Positions 23,832-32,252 of a stretch of 64,000 bases of DNA are shown one piece after another. A program made the translations under genes and the position numbers. Where the stretch lies: positions 1-64,000 of the forward strand of contig NZ_MVOC01000036.1 of the NCBI RefSeq assembly GCF_002043095.1, written 5' to 3'. The first letter of the stretch is position 1, and every line of letters begins with the position of its first letter. The DNA comes from Mycobacterium sp. AT1. Lineage in GTDB: Bacteria; Actinomycetota; Actinomycetes; Mycobacteriales; Mycobacteriaceae. The notes beneath the pieces are model-generated. The model was not told the origin of the DNA. It did not search any database and worked only from the letters and a program-made list of their open reading frames with translations.

Positions 23832-25745
23832 CTAGTCGACCCGGCCGCTGACTTCGGACTCCCCGATCGAGCTGCCGAGCGCTGCCACCCACCCGGTGAC
23901 CTGACGGGCGATGTTCTGATCGGTCAGGCCCAACTCGGCGAGCACCTCGTTTCGCGAGGCATGGTCCTGAAACTGCTGAGGGACGCCGAGGTCGCGGCAA
24001 GGAACGTCGATTTCGTTGCGCCGCAACGCAGCCGAGACCGCCGAACCGATGCCGCCGTTCAGGCCGTGGTCCTCCAACGTGACGACCAACTTGTGCGACG
24101 TCGCCAGCGGACCAAGCATCTCGGGGACCGGAAGCACCCAGCGAGGGTCGACGACCGTCACGCCGATGCCCTGGTTGCGGAGCCGCTCGGCGACCGACAA
24201 CGCCATCGAGGCGAAGGATCCGACCGCCACCAGCAGGACGTCCTGGGACAGTCCATCTGCGGGCACTGCCAGCACGTCGACCCCGTCGCGGCGTTCGACG
24301 GCGGGAATGTCCTCGCCGACGTCCCCCTTCGGGAACCGGATCGCGGTGGGCCCGTCCTTTGTGTCCAGGGCTTCGCCGAGCTCCTCGCGCAGGCGAGCGG
24401 CGTCACGGGGAGCCGCGACCCGCATCCCCGGCACGACGCCGAGGATCGACATGTCCCAGACACCGTTGTGGCTGGCGCCGTCGGGTCCCGTCACGCCGGC
24501 ACGATCGAGCACGATCGTCACCGGAAGACGGTGCAGCGCAACGTCCATCATCATCTGGTCGAACGCCCGGTTGAGGAACGTCGAGTAGATCGCCACCACC
24601 GGGTGCATGCCGCCCATGGCGAGCCCGGCGGCCGACGTCATGGCGTGCTGTTCGGCGATGCCGACGTCGAAGAAACGGTCCGGGAACCGCTTGCGGAACG
24701 CGCTGAGCCCGGTGGGACCCGGCATCGCGGCCGTGATCGCGACGACGTCGCGACGCTTGGCGGCCCGCTTGATCAGTTCGTCGGAGAACACCGACGTCCA
24801 CCCTGGCGCGGCGACCGACGTCGCAAGCCCGGTCTGCGGGTCGATGATCCCCGTCGAGTGCATCTGTTCGGCCTCGTCGGACTCGGCAGGTCCGTACCCC
24901 ATGCCCTTGCGGGTGGCGACGTGGACGATCACCGGGGCGTTGAAGCCGCGAGCATGGCGCAGCGCCGCCTCGACGGCGTGCTCGTCGTGGCCGTCGATCG
25001 GACCGACGTACTTGAGGCCGAGGTCGGTGAACATCACCTGCGGCGACAGGGCGTCCTTGATGCCGGCCTTGACGCTGTGCATGCACTGATAGCAAACCTC
25101 GCCGATGAGCGGCAGCCCGCGAACGGCCTTGCGGCCCTCTTCGAGCAGTCGTTCATAACCGGGTTGCAGTCGAAGGCCGGCGAGGTGGTCGGCGAACCCG
25201 CCGATGGTGGGCGCGTAGCTGCGGCCGTTGTCGTTGACGACGATGATGACCGGCCGTCGCGAGGTCGCGATGTTGTTGAGCGCCTCCCAGCACATGCCCC
25301 CCGTCAACGCGCCGTCACCGACGACGGCGACCACGTGACGGTTGCGATGGCCGCTGAGCTCGAAGGCCTTGGCCAACCCGTCGGCGTAGGACAGCGCCGT
25401 GCTGGCGTGGCTGGACTCGACCCAGTCGTGTTCGCTCTCGCTGCGCGACGGATACCCCGACAGCCCGTCCTTCTTGCGGAGGTTGTCGAAGTCGGCGCAG
25501 CGTCCCGTCAACATCTTGTGGACGTAGGCCTGATGACCGGTGTCGAAGATGATCGGATCGTGCGGTGAGTCGAACACCCGGTGCAGGGCGAGCGTCAGTT
25601 CGACGACGCCCAGGTTGGGGCCGAGATGTCCGCCGGTGGCAGCAACCTTGTGAATCAGGAATTCACGAATCTCGAGTGCGAGATCCTTCATCTGTGACTG
25701 CGACAGGTGCTGCAGATCAGCGGGACCGCGGATCTCAGAAAGCAT
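23832..25745 (-). CDS. dxs: 1-deoxy-D-xylulose-5-phosphate synthase Dxs
   Basis: A 637-residue thiamine diphosphate enzyme that condenses pyruvate and glyceraldehyde-3-phosphate, the first step of the MEP isoprenoid pathway. Visible marks: ATGGHLGPNLGVVELTLALH near residue 38, the ThDP motif GDGALTGGMCWEALNN near 150, PIDGHDEHAVEAAL, and the transketolase pyrimidine domain with RVAAPRD and the C-terminal VVTLEDHGLNGGIGSAV. TAAACT on the minus strand (25752-25757) six bases before the ATG fixes 25745 as a probable leaderless start. NhaA lies 36 bp upstream on the same strand. Confidence 0.97.
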   Translation of the reverse strand: MLSEIRGPADLQHLSQSQMKDLALEIREFLIHKVAATGGHLGPNLGVVELTLALHRVFDSPHDPIIFDTGHQAYVHKMLTGRCADFDNLRKKDGLSGYPSRSESEHDWVESSHASTALSYADGLAKAFELSGHRNRHVVAVVGDGALTGGMCWEALNNIATSRRPVIIVVNDNGRSYAPTIGGFADHLAGLRLQPGYERLLEEGRKAVRGLPLIGEVCYQCMHSVKAGIKDALSPQVMFTDLGLKYVGPIDGHDEHAVEAALRHARGFNAPVIVHVATRKGMGYGPAESDEAEQMHSTGIIDPQTGLATSVAAPGWTSVFSDELIKRAAKRRDVVAITAAMPGPTGLSAFRKRFPDRFFDVGIAEQHAMTSAAGLAMGGMHPVVAIYSTFLNRAFDQMMMDVALHRLPVTIVLDRAGVTGPDGASHNGVWDMSILGVVPGMRVAAPRDAARLREELGEALDTKDGPTAIRFPKGDVGEDIPAVERRDGVDVLAVPADGLSQDVLLVAVGSFASMALSVAERLRNQGIGVTVVDPRWVLPVPEMLGPLATSHKLVVTLEDHGLNGGIGSAVSAALRRNEIDVPCRDLGVPQQFQDHASRNEVLAELGLTDQNIARQVTGWVAALGSSIGESEVSGRVD

Positions 25746-25781
25746 CAGCTCAGTTTACGCACGGCGAGGTGATCGGGCCCG

Positions 25782-27053
25782 TCAAGGCTCGTACACGTCG
25801 GGCACGCCGTCACCGTCCGCGTCGGCCGTTTCCCGCTCGCGAATGCGGCGGTGTGCCGCGTTGCGGCTGACCAGGACGACGGCCGCCAACGCTCCCGCCA
25901 CCAGCGACCCCACCAGCACGCCGATCTTGGCGTCGGCACCCGTCACGGTGCCGTAACCAAAGGCCAGCTCGCCGATGAGCAACGACACGGTGAATCCGAT
26001 TCCGGCCAGCAGCGCGACACCGAGCACGTCGCGCCAGGCCAGGTCGTCGTCGAGCGTGGCCTTGGTGAACTTCGCGAGCAGAAATGTGGTGATGAACACA
26101 CCAAGCGGTTTGCCGAGTACCAAGCCGGCCATGACGCCGACCGTGACGGGATGGCGCAGCCCGTCGGCCAGGCCCGCCAGACCCCCGACCGTCACCCCTG
26201 CGGCGAAGAAGGCGAACACCGGCACGGCCACGCCCGCCGAGACGGGGCGCAGTCGGTGCTCGAAGTGTTCGGCACACGCATGACGACCGAGAACCGGCAC
26301 CGTGAACCCGAGCACGACGCCGGCCACCGTGGCGTGAATGCCGCTGGCGTGAACCAGCGCCCACGTCGCCGCGGCGAGCGGGAGCAGGACCCACCAGCGG
26401 GTCAGCCCGCGCTGGACGGCAACGGCGAAGAGTCCCCCCGGCACCAGCGCCAACGCCAACGGACCGAGAGCGAGGTGGTCGGTGTAGAACGCGGCGATGA
26501 CGATGATCGCCAGCAGGTCGTCCATCACCGCGAGGGTCAGCAGGAACGTGCGAAGGGCCGTCGGAAGGTGCGTCGACACCACGGCCAGGACGGCAAGGGC
26601 AAAGGCGATGTCGGTGGCGATCGGCACCGCCCACCCACCGAGGTTCTCCCGTTCGCCGGCGGCGAGGTTGACCCCGATGAAGATCGCGGCGGGCACGATC
26701 ATCCCTCCGATCGCGGCCGCGATCGGAAGGGCGGCGCGCGCCGGGTCGCGCAGATCCCCCGCGACGAACTCCCTCTTGAGTTCGAGGCCGACGACGAAGA
26801 AGAAGATCGCCAGCAAACCGTCCGCCGCCCACGATGCGGCGCTCAGCCGCAGGTGCAGGCTTTCCGGTCCGACGGTGAATTCGGAGATCGCGCGGTACGC
26901 GGACGCCCACGGCGAATTCGCCCACACCAGCGCAGCGCCCGCAGCGAACAGCAGCAACATGCCGCCGACCGTCTCGCGGCGCAAGACTTCGGAGACGCGA
27001 CTGGCCTCCGGCCACGAGCCGCGGCTGAAGAGTCGGGTGGTGGAGTTGGACAC
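25782..27053 (-). CDS. nhaA: Na+/H+ antiporter NhaA with acidic Asp-rich tail
   Basis: A 423-residue antiporter with the NhaA core: GLELKREFVAGDLRDP, PIATDIAFALAVLAV and LAVMDDLLAIIVIAAFY, which carries the paired aspartates that exchange Na+ for protons. About twelve hydrophobic helices are visible. GTG 27053 (VSNSTTRLF) with GGGGGAAAAC before it is favoured over an ATG 23 codons upstream. The C-terminus is unusual: after ERETA it ends DADGDGVPDVYEP, a calcium-binding loop of the thrombospondin type-3 form (DxDxDGxxD), placed at a membrane end. It lies upstream of dxs and downstream of the P-loop kinase gene. Confidence 0.92.
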   Translation of the reverse strand: MSNSTTRLFSRGSWPEASRVSEVLRRETVGGMLLLFAAGAALVWANSPWASAYRAISEFTVGPESLHLRLSAASWAADGLLAIFFFVVGLELKREFVAGDLRDPARAALPIAAAIGGMIVPAAIFIGVNLAAGERENLGGWAVPIATDIAFALAVLAVVSTHLPTALRTFLLTLAVMDDLLAIIVIAAFYTDHLALGPLALALVPGGLFAVAVQRGLTRWWVLLPLAAATWALVHASGIHATVAGVVLGFTVPVLGRHACAEHFEHRLRPVSAGVAVPVFAFFAAGVTVGGLAGLADGLRHPVTVGVMAGLVLGKPLGVFITTFLLAKFTKATLDDDLAWRDVLGVALLAGIGFTVSLLIGELAFGYGTVTGADAKIGVLVGSLVAGALAAVVLVSRNAAHRRIRERETADADGDGVPDVYEP

Positions 27054-27148
27054 GTTTTCCCCCGGGGGTTTAGGCAGCGTAGGACGACCGCCGACCAGAC
27101 TTCCCGGCACACCGTTGTCCACCTTAGACCGCGACCGCGCCCCGTCGC

Positions 27149-27607
27149 CTACGAGACGTGCGCCAGCACCGCGTCGGCCACGTCGGCGACCGGCTTGGTC
27201 GTCACGACTTCGAGAGTCGCCGAGGCGCGAAGCAACGGCTCGACCTCGGCGAGGTCGGCCAAGACCGCGGCCATCTCGTCCGGCGACCGGCCGAAGGTGT
27301 TGTCGGTCCGAGCGCGCAGCCTCTCGACGATCAATTCCTCAGGGGCACTGAGGAGTACGACGTGGTCGAACCTCGGGTAGAACGTCACCTGGTTGCGCGT
27401 GGTGCCCGCGACGATCAAGAGTCCGCGCGGGTCGTCGACCGACAGCAGGTCCTCGATCCGGGACTCGATCCACAGCGACTCGCCGTCGACGGTTTCGAAG
27501 TAGTCACCGTAGTCGGTGTCGACCGTCCAATACCCTCTGCGGGCCAATTCGGCAAGCAGCGTGGACTTTCCCGTGCCGGACATGCCGGTAACCAGAACGC
27601 GCTTCAC
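27149..27607 (-). CDS. P-loop nucleotide kinase-like protein
   Basis: A 152-residue single-domain P-loop protein resembling shikimate or nucleoside kinases. Walker A is VLVTGMSGTGKSTLLAELARRG at the N-terminus, followed by TVDTDYGDYFETVDGE as the likely substrate site, LIVAGTTRNQ, and a lid-like region with ERLRARTDNTFGRSPDE. Substrate is unknown. The GTG start at 27607 overlaps the stop of the upstream rRNA methyltransferase by four bases (GTGA), so it is translated in the same operon. This gene is not one I recall from the corresponding M. tuberculosis locus. Confidence 0.8.
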   Translation of the reverse strand: MKRVLVTGMSGTGKSTLLAELARRGYWTVDTDYGDYFETVDGESLWIESRIEDLLSVDDPRGLLIVAGTTRNQVTFYPRFDHVVLLSAPEELIVERLRARTDNTFGRSPDEMAAVLADLAEVEPLLRASATLEVVTTKPVADVADAVLAHVS

Positions 27608-28809
27608 GCGCGGGACAGCACCGCAACGCACTCCACGTGGTGCGTCAGCGGGAAGGAGTCGAACACCCGGATTTGTTCCACCGCGTACCCGTGGCCTCGG
27701 TAGATGCCGACGTCGCGAGCGAATGACGCTGCCTCACAACCGATGTGCACGATCCGAGGCACGTCGGCCGCGGCCAGCAGGTCGATCACCTCGCGTCCGG
27801 CACCGGTGCGTGGCGGGTCAAGCACGGCGACGTCGGCGCGGCGACGCTGCGTGGTGAGCGCACGGCGCACCGACTCGGTGAGCACCTCCACCCAGCCGAG
27901 GTCGGCGAGCGCGGTCCGCGCCGCCTTCGCCGAACCACGCGAGGTGTCCACGCTCAGCACGTGCCCCGTCGGCCCCACCGCCTCTGCCAGCGTCGCGGCG
28001 AAAACGCCCGCGCCGCCGTACAAGTCCCATGCCGTCATGCCCGCGTCGAGCCGGGCCCAGTCCTCGACCAGTGCACTATAGGTCGGCGCTGCGTCGCGGT
28101 GCGCCTGCCAGAACGCGGTGACCGGTACGTTCCAGGTCCGGTCCCCGACCCGCTGGGTCGCCTCATAGGACCCCTCGACCACCTGTGTGGAGGCCTTGCG
28201 GTTGGAACGCGGACCCGTCTGCACCACGTGCCGGGCACCCTGATCGTCGAGCACCACGTGCAATTGCGCGCCGGGCGGCCACTTCGCGCCGTCCAGGCCC
28301 GCCAACATGCCGTCGGGCACCTGCGCGCACGACAGGTCGGTCACCAATTCGGTGCTGTGGTAACGGTGGAAGCCCGCTTGTCCCGCTTGCGGGCCACCGG
28401 CGGCGACGTCCAGCCGCACGCGCGTGCGCCACCCCGTCGCACCCGTCGACCCGACCTCTTCGGCCGCACCCTCCCAGGTGTGGCCGCCGAGCCGCTGCAG
28501 CTGGTTGGCCACCACGTCACCCTTGAGCCGGCGGGCGGCCCCGGGTGCCGCGAAGGCCAGGTCGCAGCAGCCGGACCCGTCGACGCCCGCGATGCGGCAG
28601 GCCGAGTCGACGCGGTCGGGTGACGCTTCCAGAATCTCGACTGCCTCTGCGTGCCAATGACTTCCGCGTTCTGAGGTGACGCGAGCCACGACCACCTCGC
28701 CGGGCAGCGCGTACCGCACGAACACGACGCGACCGTCGTCGTGACGGGCCACGCAGCTGCCGCCGTTCGCGGGCGGCCCCACCGTCAGGGTCAGCATCTG
28801 GGCGCTCAC
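27604..28809 (-). CDS. TrmA/RlmD-family (uracil-5-)-methyltransferase
   Basis: A 401-residue RNA m5U methyltransferase. It has an N-terminal TRAM domain (LTVGPPANGGSCVARHDDGRVVFVR), a cysteine group that could hold an Fe-S cluster (ACRIAGVDGSGCC plus a later CAQ), the SAM region AWDLYGGAGVFAATLAEAVG, the motif AVLDPPRTGAGREV and a catalytic cysteine in HIGCEAASFARD. Target is 23S rRNA or tRNA and cannot be decided here. Start GTG 28809 overlaps the transporter stop (GTGA). A longer upstream open frame is antisense shadow of the transporter gene. Equivalent to Rv2689c. Confidence 0.9.
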   Translation of the reverse strand: MSAQMLTLTVGPPANGGSCVARHDDGRVVFVRYALPGEVVVARVTSERGSHWHAEAVEILEASPDRVDSACRIAGVDGSGCCDLAFAAPGAARRLKGDVVANQLQRLGGHTWEGAAEEVGSTGATGWRTRVRLDVAAGGPQAGQAGFHRYHSTELVTDLSCAQVPDGMLAGLDGAKWPPGAQLHVVLDDQGARHVVQTGPRSNRKASTQVVEGSYEATQRVGDRTWNVPVTAFWQAHRDAAPTYSALVEDWARLDAGMTAWDLYGGAGVFAATLAEAVGPTGHVLSVDTSRGSAKAARTALADLGWVEVLTESVRRALTTQRRRADVAVLDPPRTGAGREVIDLLAAADVPRIVHIGCEAASFARDVGIYRGHGYAVEQIRVFDSFPLTHHVECVAVLSRA

Positions 28810-30797
28810 TTGAGGAACCCGCGGCGCGCGTCGCCGGGTGCCGGCTGCTCGTCGATGACCTTGAGCCGCTCCGAGGAACTCAGCTGCCACGGCACGGAAG
28901 TCACCATGACGTTGGGCTCGAAGAGCAGTCGCCCCTTGAGCCGCAACGCACTCTGGTTGTGCAACACCTGCTCCCACCAGTGCCCGACCACGTACTCGGG
29001 GATGAACACGGTGACGACGGTGCGTGGCGAGTCCTTGATGATCCGCTGGACGTAACTCAGGATGGGCCTGGTGATTTCGCGGTACGGCGACGCGATCACC
29101 TTGAGCGGCACGGTCACGTCGCTGTCCTCCCACTTGTGCACCAGCGCGTGTGCCTCTTCGTCGTCGACGTTCACCGTGATGGCCTCGAGGACGTCGGGTC
29201 GAGTGGCCCTGGCGTAGGCCAACGCCCGTTTGGTCGGCAGGTGCAGGTTGGACACCAACACGATGGCGTGATTGCGGCTGGGCAACACCACGTCGCCCTC
29301 CTCGGCAGCGCGGGCCTCCAGCTCCGTCGTGACGGTGGCGTAGTGCTTGTGGATCAGCTTCATGAGCCCGAACAGCGCGCCCATGGCCAGGATTGCGATC
29401 CACGCGCCGGCCCGGAACTTGGTGACCACGACCACCACCAGCACGGCGCCGGTGCACAACAGTCCGATCGCGTTGATGATGCGGGACCGGTACATCCTGC
29501 GCCGCTGGATGGCGTCGGTCTCGACGCGCAGCAGCCGGGTCCAGTGCCGCACCATGCCGATCTGGCTCAGCGTGAAGCTGACGAACACGCCGACGATGTA
29601 GAGCTGGATCAGCGCGGTCACCTCGGCGCGGAAGGCCACCACGAAGGCGATCGCCGCGAAGGCGAGGAAGAGGATGCCGTTGGAGAACGCCAACCGGTCA
29701 CCGCGAGTGTGCAACTGGCGGGGCAGGTAGCGGTCCTGGGCCAGAATCGATCCCAGGACGGGGAACCCGTTGAAGGCGGTGTTGGCGGCCAGCACCAGGA
29801 TCAGTGCCGTCACCCCCGCGATCAGGTACAGGCCCACCGGAAAGTCGTGGAAGACCGCGTCGGCCAACTGCGCGATCAACGTCTTCGGGTGGTATCCGGC
29901 AGGAGCGCCACCCAACTGGTCGACGCTGTCGACCACCTTGGCTCCGGTTTCCTTGGCCAACACGATGATTCCCATGAACAGCGACACGGCGATACCGCCG
30001 AGCAGCAGCAGGGTCGACGCCGCGTTGCGCGACTTCGGCTTCTTGAAGGCGGGCACCCCGTTGCTGATGGCCTCGACTCCCGTGAGCGCGGCACAGCCCG
30101 ACGAGAACGCCCGCGCCACCAGAAACACCATCGCAAAGCCAAGGACGTCACCGTGTTCGGACTTCACGGTGAAATTCGCCGTCTCGGCCCGAAGGTTGTC
30201 GTTCAGGACGAAGATCTGGAACAGCCCCCAGCCGACCATGACGTACATGCCGATCATGAAGGCGTAGGTCGGGATCGCGAACGCCGTGCCGGACTCCCGG
30301 ATGCCGCGCAGATTCAGCGACGCCAGAAGCAGAATGGCGGCGACGGCGAACAGCACCTTGTGCTGCGCGATGAACGGCACCGCGGAGCCGATGTTGGACA
30401 TCGCCGACGCCATCGACACCGCCACCGTCAGCACGTAGTCGACGAGAAGCGCGCTGGCCACCGTCAACCCCGCGGTGGGCCCCAGGTTGGTGGTCACCAC
30501 CTCGTAGTCGCCGCCACCGGACGGATATGCATGCACGTTCTGGCGGTAGCTCGCGATGACGACGAGCATCACCGCCGCGACGGCAAGGCCTATCCACGGC
30601 GCCATCGTGTAGGCGCTGAGGCCGGCGACCGACAGCACCAAGAAGATTTCCTCCGGTGCGTAGGCCACGGACGACAGGGCGTCCGAGGCGAACACGGGCA
30701 GCGCGATTCGCTTGGGCAGCAACGTGTGCCCCATGGCGTCGCTGCGGAAGGGTCTACCCAGTAGCAACCGGCGAGTAGCGGTCGAAAGCTTGGACAC
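28806..30797 (-). CDS. KimA-type APC-superfamily potassium importer
   Basis: A 663-residue APC-superfamily transporter with about twelve membrane helices and a cytoplasmic tail of some 200 residues. The wording matches Bacillus KimA (YdaO), a K+/H+ symporter: FASDALSSVAYAPEEI, SYRQNVHAYPSGGGDYEV, LLVDYVLTVAVS, FSSGCAALTGVEAISNGVPAF, and in the tail LHNQSALRLKG. K+ uptake is therefore the best prediction; annotations as amino-acid permease are likely too general. GTG 30797 is chosen because TACTCT lies eight bases before it. It is divergent from ceoB-ceoC, two RCK proteins of K+ control. First gene of a three-gene operon with the methyltransferase and the P-loop kinase. Confidence 0.88.
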   Translation of the reverse strand: MSKLSTATRRLLLGRPFRSDAMGHTLLPKRIALPVFASDALSSVAYAPEEIFLVLSVAGLSAYTMAPWIGLAVAAVMLVVIASYRQNVHAYPSGGGDYEVVTTNLGPTAGLTVASALLVDYVLTVAVSMASAMSNIGSAVPFIAQHKVLFAVAAILLLASLNLRGIRESGTAFAIPTYAFMIGMYVMVGWGLFQIFVLNDNLRAETANFTVKSEHGDVLGFAMVFLVARAFSSGCAALTGVEAISNGVPAFKKPKSRNAASTLLLLGGIAVSLFMGIIVLAKETGAKVVDSVDQLGGAPAGYHPKTLIAQLADAVFHDFPVGLYLIAGVTALILVLAANTAFNGFPVLGSILAQDRYLPRQLHTRGDRLAFSNGILFLAFAAIAFVVAFRAEVTALIQLYIVGVFVSFTLSQIGMVRHWTRLLRVETDAIQRRRMYRSRIINAIGLLCTGAVLVVVVVTKFRAGAWIAILAMGALFGLMKLIHKHYATVTTELEARAAEEGDVVLPSRNHAIVLVSNLHLPTKRALAYARATRPDVLEAITVNVDDEEAHALVHKWEDSDVTVPLKVIASPYREITRPILSYVQRIIKDSPRTVVTVFIPEYVVGHWWEQVLHNQSALRLKGRLLFEPNVMVTSVPWQLSSSERLKVIDEQPAPGDARRGFLK

Positions 30798-30895
30798 GAG
30801 AGCCAAGAGTAAGCGTACGGGTGAATGGCTGTAGCGTTCCGAGTGCGCAGGTTCGCCACAATCCGTTTCTGCCGAACCACTGGGAGGATCGACGC

Positions 30896-31570
30896 GTGCG
30901 TGTAGTCGTAATGGGATGCGGCCGAGTAGGCGCGTCGCTGGCCGATGGCTTGGCCCGGATTGGGCACGAAGTCGCGGTTATCGACCGCGATGGCACCGCC
31001 TTTCACCGCTTGTCCCCCGAGTTCCCAGGTGAGCGTGTCCTTGGGATGGGATTCGACCGGGAAGTGCTGCTGCGGTCCGGCATCGAGGGCGCGGGTGCGT
31101 TCGCCGCTGTCTCGTCGGGTGACAATTCCAACATCATCTCCGCGCGAGTCGCGCGCGAAACGTTCGGTGTGGAACGCGTCGTCGCCCGCATCTACGACGC
31201 GAAGCGTGCCGCCGTCTACGAGCGGCTGGGCATCCCGACGGTGGCGACGGTGCCGTGGACGACGGACCGACTGCTCAACGTCCTGACCCGCGAGAGCGAG
31301 ACCACCAAGTGGCGAGACCCGTCGGGCAACGTCGCCGTTGCCGAACTCCCGTTGCACGAGGGCTGGGTGGGCCGGCGGGTGACGGCGTTGGAGTCGGTGA
31401 CCGGTGGGCGCGTGGCGTTCATGATTCGCTTCGGCACTGGGTTGCTCCCCGACAAGAAGACCGTCATCCAGGCCAGCGATCAGGTCTACATGGCGGCCAT
31501 CTCCGGTCACGTCGCCGAAGCCATGGCCATCGCCGCACTCCCGCCAGGTGAGGACGCCGATGACAAGTGA
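30896..31570 (+). CDS. ceoB: TrkA/KtrA-type RCK protein CeoB
   Basis: A 224-residue soluble RCK (regulator of conductance of K+) protein. The N-terminal Rossmann fold binds NAD(H) or ATP (VVVMGCGRVGASLADGL, then HEVAVIDRD), and the C-terminal RCK-C domain starts near residue 140 (VAVAELPLHEGWVGRRV). Start GTG 30896 has GGGAGGA eight bases before it. It lies 18 bp ahead of ceoC. No membrane Trk/Ktr subunit is adjacent; the only transporter beside it is the divergent KimA-like one, which may be its partner. Confidence 0.92.
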   Translation: MRVVVMGCGRVGASLADGLARIGHEVAVIDRDGTAFHRLSPEFPGERVLGMGFDREVLLRSGIEGAGAFAAVSSGDNSNIISARVARETFGVERVVARIYDAKRAAVYERLGIPTVATVPWTTDRLLNVLTRESETTKWRDPSGNVAVAELPLHEGWVGRRVTALESVTGGRVAFMIRFGTGLLPDKKTVIQASDQVYMAAISGHVAEAMAIAALPPGEDADDK

Positions 31571-31588
31571 CGGACCAGGAGAGGCACA

Positions 31589-32248
31589 GTGAAGGTCGCC
31601 ATCGCAGGGGCCGGCGCCGTCGGCCGGTCCATCGCCAGGGAACTCGTCGAGGCCCACGACGTCACGCTGTTGGAGCGCAACCCCGATCACATCGACGCCG
31701 AGGCCATCCCGTCCGCGCACTGGCGGCTCGGTGACGCCTGCGAGCTGACCCTGCTCGAAGCCGTCGGCCTCGAAGAATTCGACGTCGTCATCGCCGCAAC
31801 CGGTGACGACAAGGCCAACGTGGTGCTGAGCCTGCTGGCCAAGACCGAGTTCGCGGTGGCGCGGGTGGTGGCGCGCGTCAACGACCCCCGCAACGAGTGG
31901 CTGTTCGACGAGGCATGGGGAGTCGACGTCGCGGTGTCGACCCCGAGGATGCTGGCCTCCCTGGTCGAGGAAGCGGTGTCGGTCGGCGACCTGGTCCGCC
32001 TGATGAGCTTCCGCAAGGGGCAGGCCAACCTCGTCGAGATCACCCTGCCCGACGACACGCCATGGGGCGGCAAGGCCGTCAAGCGGCTGGAACTACCCCG
32101 CGACGCGGCCCTGGTGACGATTCTGCGGGGTGCCCGCGTGATCGTCCCCGAGAACGACGAGCCGCTCGAAGGCGGCGACGAACTGTTGTTCGTCACCACC
32201 GACGAGGTCGAGGATCAGTTGCGCGAGCTGCTGCTCCGCCCGCGCTGA
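31589..32248 (+). CDS. ceoC: TrkA/KtrA-type RCK protein CeoC
   Basis: A 219-residue RCK protein, paralogue of CeoB. It has the nucleotide site VAIAGAGAVGRSIARELVE with the acidic strand end TLLERNPDHID and a C-terminal RCK-C domain from about residue 135 (ANLVEITLPDDTPWGGKAVKRL). CeoB and CeoC probably form hetero-oligomers that gate potassium uptake by nucleotide or c-di-AMP binding. GTG 31589 follows GGAGAGG. Convergent with the MFS transporter gene, four bases away. Confidence 0.92.
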   Translation: MKVAIAGAGAVGRSIARELVEAHDVTLLERNPDHIDAEAIPSAHWRLGDACELTLLEAVGLEEFDVVIAATGDDKANVVLSLLAKTEFAVARVVARVNDPRNEWLFDEAWGVDVAVSTPRMLASLVEEAVSVGDLVRLMSFRKGQANLVEITLPDDTPWGGKAVKRLELPRDAALVTILRGARVIVPENDEPLEGGDELLFVTTDEVEDQLRELLLRPR

Positions 32249-32252
32249 CCCG

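Noticed and set aside
28810..29457. Long upstream extension of the rRNA methyltransferase frame
   Set aside because: It is antisense-free but overlaps the KimA-like gene on the same strand in another frame; the GTGA overlap at 28809 and the TRAM-domain start fix the true beginning.
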